From Aalborgiella sp040079635 (GTDB taxonomy: Bacteria; Pseudomonadota; Gammaproteobacteria; Burkholderiales; Burkholderiaceae_C), in the NCBI GenBank assembly GCA_040079635.1, contig JBEBJY010000005.1, forward strand, positions 27,612 through 91,611: a DNA stretch of 64,000 nucleotides, given 5' to 3'. Below, one piece after another: positions 43,912-48,732 of the stretch; within the stretch, counting starts at the first letter, position 1, and each line of letters begins with the position of its first letter. The translations under genes were made by a program, and so were the position numbers. Below the pieces are notes generated by a model. It saw nothing but the letters and a program-made list of their open reading frames with translations. It ran no database searches and was not told where the DNA came from.

Positions 43912-43938
43912 AAAAAGCCCTCAATCGAGGGTTTTTTT
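43912..43938 (+). terminator. Terminator after gyrB
   Basis: AAAAAGCCCTC pairs with GAGGGTTTTTTT around AATC, 24 bp after the stop. Confidence 0.88.
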
Positions 43939-43950
43939 GAGTAAAATATG

Positions 43951-43998
43951 GCTCTAGCCGGCGTATTTATTGCCTAAATAGCTATAAATAATATAGCA
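43951..43998 (-). repeat. Dispersed repeat copy at the left edge of the restriction-modification module
   Basis: Reverse orientation: GCTCTAGCCGGCGTATTTAT, then TGCCTAAATAGCTAT and AAATAATATAGCATT. Nearly consensus. Confidence 0.96.
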
Positions 43999-44006
43999 TT
44001 ACTATC

Positions 44007-44750
44007 TTAATATTGACAACTTATTTTTTTTTTCTTCGACAATTTGATGATCTGCTCATCTTTTGCAAGTGTCGCGACAACTTGATCTAGCGTTTGTTTT
44101 CCGTTGGCTTCTAATGCGACTTTCGAAATGGCATCTATAAGTCGTTGATAAAAATCTTCAGCGCCTGTCAGTCGATGCCAAAAATTTTGCCCAATAAACA
44201 GTGGGTACGAATGTTCAACATTTAGCGTTTTGTAATGGTTGCTCTCTTGGTTGGGAATGCCATAAAGAATGCCGATAACCATATCATCTTGACGAACCGC
44301 GATGTTGTTCGTGCGCCCTAGATTACGCACTGCTTTGAAGTGATTGTGGATGGTAGTGACATCGTCTTTGTTGATCGTGTTTGGCCCCAACTTCACTTGG
44401 CAATACTTTTTTCGACCATCAATGCAATCGGTGAATTCAATGTCAATTCCCTGCGTTGTAGAGCCAAAGGCATTGCCCAAAACATCAGATATGAACTTCT
44501 GCATATTTTGACCAAACGAGGTCGTTATTGAACTGCCCATCACGCGTGGATAAGTGATGGCTTTCGCAATTGACTCAGGTGTTAACTCACCCGTCATAAA
44601 AACAGCGAGATAAGGTGCCAAAAAGGGATTGATGTCCAAGTTTTTAACATTTGTCAGCTTGGCAGTATTGGTTAAATGCTTAGGCAGAATAGTTTCTCTG
44701 AACCATGTTTGGGCTTTCAGCAGCAGCGCCTCTTGTTCTTTTGCGTTCAT
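44007..44750 (-). CDS. Type II restriction endonuclease, EcoO109I/PmeII-like
   Basis: A 247-aa protein divergent from a cytosine methyltransferase. A PD-(D/E)xK-like core is suggested by GIDIEFTDCIDG...KYCQVKLGPNTINKDD (Asp, then Gln-x-Lys in place of Glu-x-Lys). An N-terminal INPFLAPYLA, a middle MVIGILYG and a late FIGQNFWHRLTG match the layout I remember for EcoO109I-type enzymes. The family assignment rests on these and on the neighbour gene; the recognition sequence cannot be told. The region is AT-richer than its surroundings, which fits acquisition by transfer. Confidence 0.75.
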   Translation of the reverse strand: MNAKEQEALLLKAQTWFRETILPKHLTNTAKLTNVKNLDINPFLAPYLAVFMTGELTPESIAKAITYPRVMGSSITTSFGQNMQKFISDVLGNAFGSTTQGIDIEFTDCIDGRKKYCQVKLGPNTINKDDVTTIHNHFKAVRNLGRTNNIAVRQDDMVIGILYGIPNQESNHYKTLNVEHSYPLFIGQNFWHRLTGAEDFYQRLIDAISKVALEANGKQTLDQVVATLAKDEQIIKLSKKKKISCQY

Positions 44751-44777
44751 TTTTCTTCCTTAATTTTTTACCTTTAG

Positions 44778-44792
44778 TACAACTGAATTGTA
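44778..44792. promoter_or_regulatory. Candidate operator of the restriction-modification module
   Basis: TACAA-CTGAA-TTGTA is a perfect inverted repeat in the 106-bp divergent gap, 28 bp before the endonuclease start. It could bind the HTH domain fused to the methyltransferase. Confidence 0.45.
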
Positions 44793-44856
44793 ATTTGGAT
44801 GTAGGATAGCCAAATGTACAAAAACACAGTAGAATAACCACACTTAAACCTTACGC

Positions 44857-46152
44857 ATGGTTACTATGAAAAATTTCTACCAAATCGCTGAAGTTGCAGA
44901 CATGTTGAATGTATCGACTGCCACTGTAAGGCGTTGGGAACAATCTGGAAAGCTGCATTCCGTCCGTCACCCGATGAACAACTATCGTGTTTACAAAGCA
45001 GAAGATCTTAAACAGTTTGAACTGATTGGCTTCTCTCAAGAGGTGCGGTTTGAAGCGCACAAAGAAGTCGTTCCCAAGCAACGTTACACGGTCATGGAGC
45101 TGTTCGCGGGCGCGGGCGGTTTGGCGCTTGGTTTAGAAAAAGCAGGCTTACGCTGCACGGTTCTTAATGAGTTCAACAAAGACGCCTGCAACACTTTACG
45201 ACTAAACAGACCGCAATGGAAAGTGATTGAAGGAGACGTGCGAGAGGTGGATTTCACTCCCTTTGAAGGTGAAATTGATGTTCTCACGGGTGGCTTTCCA
45301 TGCCAAGCGTTTAGTTTTGCAGGCAAACGTCTGGGTTTTGAAGATGCGCGAGGTACGCTTTTTTATGAATTTGCAAGAGCAGTAAAAATCGTCAAACCTC
45401 TTATCTGCGTTGGCGAGAATGTCCGTGGTTTGCTTGCCTACGAAGACGGCAAAACGTTGCAAGGTATGGTTGATGTTCTCGACGAACTTGGCTACGACGT
45501 TGTGCCACCTAAAGTACTAAAAGCGATTTATCACGGCGTGCCGCAAAAACGTGAACGGTTGCTGATTGTGGGTTTGCGGCGCGGTGAAGGCTTGAAATTT
45601 CATTGGCCTGAAATCGAAGACAAAATATACAACTTAAAAGACGCTCTCAAAGCAGGAGATTTATTTGATTGCGATGTGCCATTTTCACATGGCCAAGGCT
45701 ACCCAGCTAGCAAAAAAGCGATCATGGATTTGATTCCGCCAGGTGGTTACTGGCGCGATTTGCCCGTAGATTTGCAAAAATCGTACATGAAAGGCTCGTT
45801 TCACCTAGGCGGTGGCAAAACGGGTATGGCTAGAAGAATCTCATGGGATGAACCATCGCTCACATTGACTTGCGCCCCAGCGCAGAAACAAACAGAACGC
45901 TGTCACCCAGAGGAAACGCGACCATTTACCGTGCGCGAATATGCCCGAATTCAGACCTTTCCCGATGCTTGGCAGTTCACCGGCTCCATGACGGCTCAAT
46001 ATGCACAAATTGGCAATGCAGTTCCTGTTAATTTAGCGTTCGCAGTGGGTACAGAGTTGGTTCGCACATTGAATGAATACGTAACTAAAAACAGCGCTCC
46101 AAAGGTAGCATTTAAGGTTAAAAAGCGAATCACAAGTAAAACGACAGTTTAA
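44857..46152 (+). CDS. DNA (cytosine-5) methyltransferase with N-terminal MerR-like HTH
   Basis: A 431-aa modification enzyme. Residues about 5-55 (YQIAEVADMLNVSTATVRRW, then NYRVYKAEDLKQF) form a MerR-type helix-turn-helix. From residue 78 the C5-methyltransferase motifs follow: I ELFAGAGGLALGLEKAG, IV GGFPCQAFSFAGKRLGF (catalytic Cys in PCQ), VI GENVRGLL, VIII QKRERLLIVGLR, IX near ARRISWDEPSLTLT, X QIGNAVPVNLAF. The fused HTH suggests that the methyltransferase represses its own or the endonuclease promoter, taking the place of a separate C protein. ATGs at 44857 and 44866 are both possible starts. Confidence 0.93.
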   Translation: MVTMKNFYQIAEVADMLNVSTATVRRWEQSGKLHSVRHPMNNYRVYKAEDLKQFELIGFSQEVRFEAHKEVVPKQRYTVMELFAGAGGLALGLEKAGLRCTVLNEFNKDACNTLRLNRPQWKVIEGDVREVDFTPFEGEIDVLTGGFPCQAFSFAGKRLGFEDARGTLFYEFARAVKIVKPLICVGENVRGLLAYEDGKTLQGMVDVLDELGYDVVPPKVLKAIYHGVPQKRERLLIVGLRRGEGLKFHWPEIEDKIYNLKDALKAGDLFDCDVPFSHGQGYPASKKAIMDLIPPGGYWRDLPVDLQKSYMKGSFHLGGGKTGMARRISWDEPSLTLTCAPAQKQTERCHPEETRPFTVREYARIQTFPDAWQFTGSMTAQYAQIGNAVPVNLAFAVGTELVRTLNEYVTKNSAPKVAFKVKKRITSKTTV

Positions 46153-46176
46153 AAGTCATTTATTTAACGAACTTTT

Positions 46177-46227
46177 GCCTCTAGCCGGCATATTTATTGC
46201 CTAATCCGCTATTAAAAGTATAGTAAA
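46177..46227 (-). repeat. Dispersed repeat copy at the right edge of the restriction-modification module
   Basis: Reverse orientation: GCCTCTAGCCGGCATATTTA, then TTGCCTAATCCGCTAT and TAAAAGTATAGTAAA. It is in the same orientation as the copy at 43951-43998, so the two form direct repeats around the module. Confidence 0.93.
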
Positions 46228-46287
46228 TTTAAACCTTGGTTGATTTACGTAACGCCTACACTTTCAACCGTAGTTACACACAATTAA

Positions 46288-46551
46288 CTACCTGAGCTCA
46301 GCTACTAGCTTGTTAATGTTGTCCATAGACAGCTCTGGCGGACTCTGTAACAGACTTTCTACCCGTTTCGCATAGTAGCCATCTATACGCGCAGCATGAC
46401 GCAGCCGAAGTAGTTCTGAGCCTTCTTTGAAGGAAAACAGGATCGCCGTAGGCTGACCGTTTTGTGTGATGGTTAACGGTTTACCCGTTTCAACGAGTTC
46501 GATAGCTTGATCAAAGTTTGTTTGAACCTGTTTGACAGTCAATGACATCAT
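46288..46551 (-). CDS. Phd/YefM family antitoxin, apparently without a toxin
   Basis: About 87 aa. The N-terminal Phd/YefM DNA-binding fold is suggested by MSLTVKQVQTNFDQAIELVE, TGKPLTITQNGQPTAILFSF; the C-terminal part (residues 50-87) would be the toxin-neutralising tail. The start is placed at 46551, after GGAAAG. Neither the 3' side (46177-46287, a repeat) nor the 5' side has a toxin reading frame, so it is an orphan or remnant of a toxin-antitoxin pair. It lies next to the restriction-modification module. Confidence 0.8.
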   Translation of the reverse strand: MMSLTVKQVQTNFDQAIELVETGKPLTITQNGQPTAILFSFKEGSELLRLRHAARIDGYYAKRVESLLQSPPELSMDNINKLVAELR

Positions 46552-46607
46552 AAAACTTTCCAATACCTAAATTTCAAAAAACCGAATGAAATTACCCTGT
46601 AAATACG

Positions 46608-46656
46608 CTTATAGCCGGCGTATTTATTATCTTATAAGCTATTAAATATATAGCAA
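46608..46656 (-). repeat. Dispersed repeat copy upstream of the antitoxin gene
   Basis: Reverse orientation: CTTATAGCCGGCGTATTTAT, then TATCTTATAAGCTAT and TAAATATATAGCAAAA. Slightly diverged. The rest of the 260-bp gap up to 46822 holds no other feature I can see. Confidence 0.92.
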
Positions 46657-46822
46657 AAATCAATATTTCTCTCGATTTTTCACCCTCTGTTGTTTATTGA
46701 CACAACAGCCTGCCAAATCGTCTTCTATGTGCGCTATCGAACAGTCGGTTTGATGGTGCATTTTTACGATCAAAGCTTCAATCAACCTAACTATGCGGGC
46801 TATCCGCGAGAAAGAAATAAAC

Positions 46823-47656
46823 ATGAAGAACATCAAAACTCTGGGTCTTTGCAGTTTGACTGTCGTCAGCGCTCTGTTTGCCGGCGCGGCTTTTGCGCAA
46901 GACAGCTACTTTTACGGTGGCGTGGGGGTGGGCAAGTCACGCGCGATGGTGGACGATGGGGCTATTGGCGACCAATTACGTGCCAATGGAACACCTATGA
47001 CCGGCATCAGCGTCAATGAGAGCGACACCACCTTCAAGGGCTTTGCGGGCTACCAAGTGAACCGCAACATCGGCGTCGAAGCGGGTTATTTCAACCTCGG
47101 CAAGTCCGGCTTCACCGCCACCACTCCAAACGGCAACTACAGCAATGAGCGAAGTATCGACGGTGCCAACCTGGATTTGGTGGGAACACTGCCTTTGACA
47201 GAAAAATGGTCGGCACAAGCCCGCGTCGGCGCGAATTATGCAAACGTCAAAGACAACACCACAAAAACGGGTGCGATCAGGCTAGCCAGCAGCAGCAGCA
47301 GTGAAAAATCACTCAACCTGCGCTATGGTCTGGGCGTGCAGTATGAAGTCAACCCTTCCTTGTTTATACGCGCAGAAGCCGATTTAAACCGCGTCAAGCA
47401 TACCGACGGCAGCCGTGGCAACTATTGCAACTACTCAATCAGCGTGGTCATCCCGTTTGGCCGTGTTGCCGCAACCCCTGTGGCCGTCGTAACTCCTGTG
47501 TATGTTGCACCTGCGCCGGTGTACGTTGCACCAGCTCCTACGCCAGCGCCAGCACCTGTGGTCGTTGTAACGCCACCGCCAGTGGTCGTAGTCGCACCAG
47601 CACCGATGCCGACGGAAGTAGCCCCTAAACGCCCTGCCAAACAAGACCGTAATTAA
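46823..47656 (+). CDS. OmpA-like outer-membrane beta-barrel protein with Pro/Val-rich tail
   Basis: A 277-aa protein with a signal peptide (1-25, SALFAGAAFAQ). Residues about 26-215 look like an eight-stranded OmpA-type barrel (FYGGVGVGKSRA, GFAGYQVNRNIGVEAGYFNLG, ANLDLVGTLPLTEKWSAQARVG, RYGLGVQYEVNPSLFIRAEA). The C-terminus (216-277) is Val/Pro/Ala repeats with a short basic end (PKRPAKQDRN), where OmpA proteins normally continue into a peptidoglycan-binding domain. That domain is missing. The start follows a run of GAAAGAAATAA with no clear Shine-Dalgarno. Confidence 0.82.
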   Translation: MKNIKTLGLCSLTVVSALFAGAAFAQDSYFYGGVGVGKSRAMVDDGAIGDQLRANGTPMTGISVNESDTTFKGFAGYQVNRNIGVEAGYFNLGKSGFTATTPNGNYSNERSIDGANLDLVGTLPLTEKWSAQARVGANYANVKDNTTKTGAIRLASSSSSEKSLNLRYGLGVQYEVNPSLFIRAEADLNRVKHTDGSRGNYCNYSISVVIPFGRVAATPVAVVTPVYVAPAPVYVAPAPTPAPAPVVVVTPPPVVVVAPAPMPTEVAPKRPAKQDRN

Positions 47657-47755
47657 GTAGATTACAAATACTGTAAAAACAGTAAATACTTTAAATGGCC
47701 CTAATGGGTCATCTAAAGCCTTGGAAAAGACCACCAAACTGGGCTGCGCCCTCTT

Positions 47756-47920
47756 ACTCTCTTATTCTTTTAATTCTTTATATAAAGATAATAGTAGTAG
47801 GTAAGGGCGGCCGGTTTGTGTGGATAAGGCTTTAAATCTCAATAAAATCAAACACTTACACTGCACCTATGGGTGTGGGTAAGGCTGCTATTTTGATGTC
47901 ACGTGATTCTGGATAACTCT
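47756..47920 (+). repeat. Origin-like module A
   Basis: AT-rich tract CTTATTCTTTTAATTCTTTA, then three TAG triplets (47792-47800), the GC-rich GGGCGGCCGG, the perfect DnaA box at 47819-47827 and GGATAAGGCTTTAAA, continuing to GATTCTGGATAACT. Module B (48283-48447) is about 75-80% identical by eye and in the same orientation. Confidence 0.85.
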
Positions 47921-48159
47921 AGCTTGAGTACTTATCTTGCGAATAACTGGCACTTTGTTATCAAAATATCCCCAGCTTTGTGCCGCGCCAGCACAAGCTT
48001 GCGGTCAAGCATTCGCTGAAAAGATCTAGCGTTCAAACCATTTGTAAAACAAGCTTGCTTGTTTAAAGCTAATTACTCAATTTAGATGCTGCAATTTGAG
48101 TTATTGCACACGTCAATTCCTAAGTTTTTAAAAACGAGTTTAAAAATATCTATAAATAT

Positions 48160-48209
48160 GCCTCTAGATAGCGTATTTATTGCCTGAATAGCTATATAAA
48201 TCATAGTAA
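48160..48209 (-). repeat. Dispersed repeat copy between origin modules A and B
   Basis: Reverse orientation: GCCTCTAGATAGCGTATTTA, then TTGCCTGAATAGCTAT and ATAAATCATAGTAA. Confidence 0.92.
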
Positions 48210-48282
48210 TATTGTTAATTTTTTAAGCAAAGCACGCGAAAAATTCAATCCGCAAAGCCACCAAAGTCCGCGCGGACTTCGT

Positions 48283-48447
48283 GCTCTCTTATTCTTCTAA
48301 GTCTTTATATTAAGATAGTAGTAGTAGTAAGAGCGGCGCTTTTTTGTGGATAAGGCTTTAAACCTGAATCGTATCAAGCACTTACGTTGTACCTGCGGGT
48401 GTGGGCAAGGCTGCTATTTTGGTGTCACGCGATTCTGGATAACTTCT
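48283..48447 (+). repeat. Origin-like module B
   Basis: CTCTTATTCTTCTAAGTCTT AT-rich tract, four TAG triplets (48316-48327), GAGCGGCGC, and the perfect DnaA box at 48345-48353. Its DnaA box lies 526 bp from that of module A. Confidence 0.85.
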
Positions 48448-48601
48448 GGAATAGTGACTAATCTGTGGGTAACTAGGGTTTTGTTAGAAAGTTATCAACA
48501 AACTTATCCTTAAATCTCCAAAAATAAAAAATCGTGCTTCCGCATCGACAGACTTCCTCATGCGTTATTCTTGATCGACCAATCTTCCAGTAAAATAAGC
48601 T

Positions 48602-48705
48602 AACTCAAGGAGCGTTGCAGCGCCGCTATATATTGCGCGGCGTCAGGCTTGAGTTGCTGCCTTTAGCGAAAATATCGCTTGGGGCGACCAACGGCGCTCA
48701 CCAGC
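48602..48705 (+). promoter_or_regulatory. S-adenosylhomocysteine (SAH) riboswitch of metH
   Basis: Conserved sequence parts in order: AAGGAGCGTTGCAGC, CAGGCTTGAG, and AACGGCGCTCACC. They match the SAH riboswitch core. P1 pairs ACTCAA (48603-48608) with TTGAGT (48649-48654), P2 pairs GCGCCGC with GCGGCG around TATATATT, and AGCGAAAATATCGCT is a further hairpin. SAH riboswitches turn on methionine-cycle genes when SAH accumulates; here the target is metH, whose start is 28 bp downstream. Confidence 0.93.
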
Positions 48706-48732
48706 TTTTAATGATTCTTTGCTAGGTGAGCC

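Larger units (their letters stand above)
47755..48505. other. Candidate replication origin region with two tandem unwinding modules
   Basis: This is most of a 1-kb stretch without genes. It contains two perfect DnaA boxes (TGTGGATAA at 47819-47827 and 48345-48353) and several one-mismatch boxes (TGTGGGTAA at 47874-47882 and 48464-48472; TCTGGATAA at 47908-47916 and 48434-48442; TTATCAACA at 48492-48500). Each perfect box is preceded by a CTCTTATTC-type AT-rich tract, TAG repeats and a GC-rich spacer, as in known basal unwinding elements (AT-rich DUE, DnaA-trios, GC stretch, DnaA box). Assignment as oriC is inference: a location away from dnaA is unusual. Confidence 0.7.
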
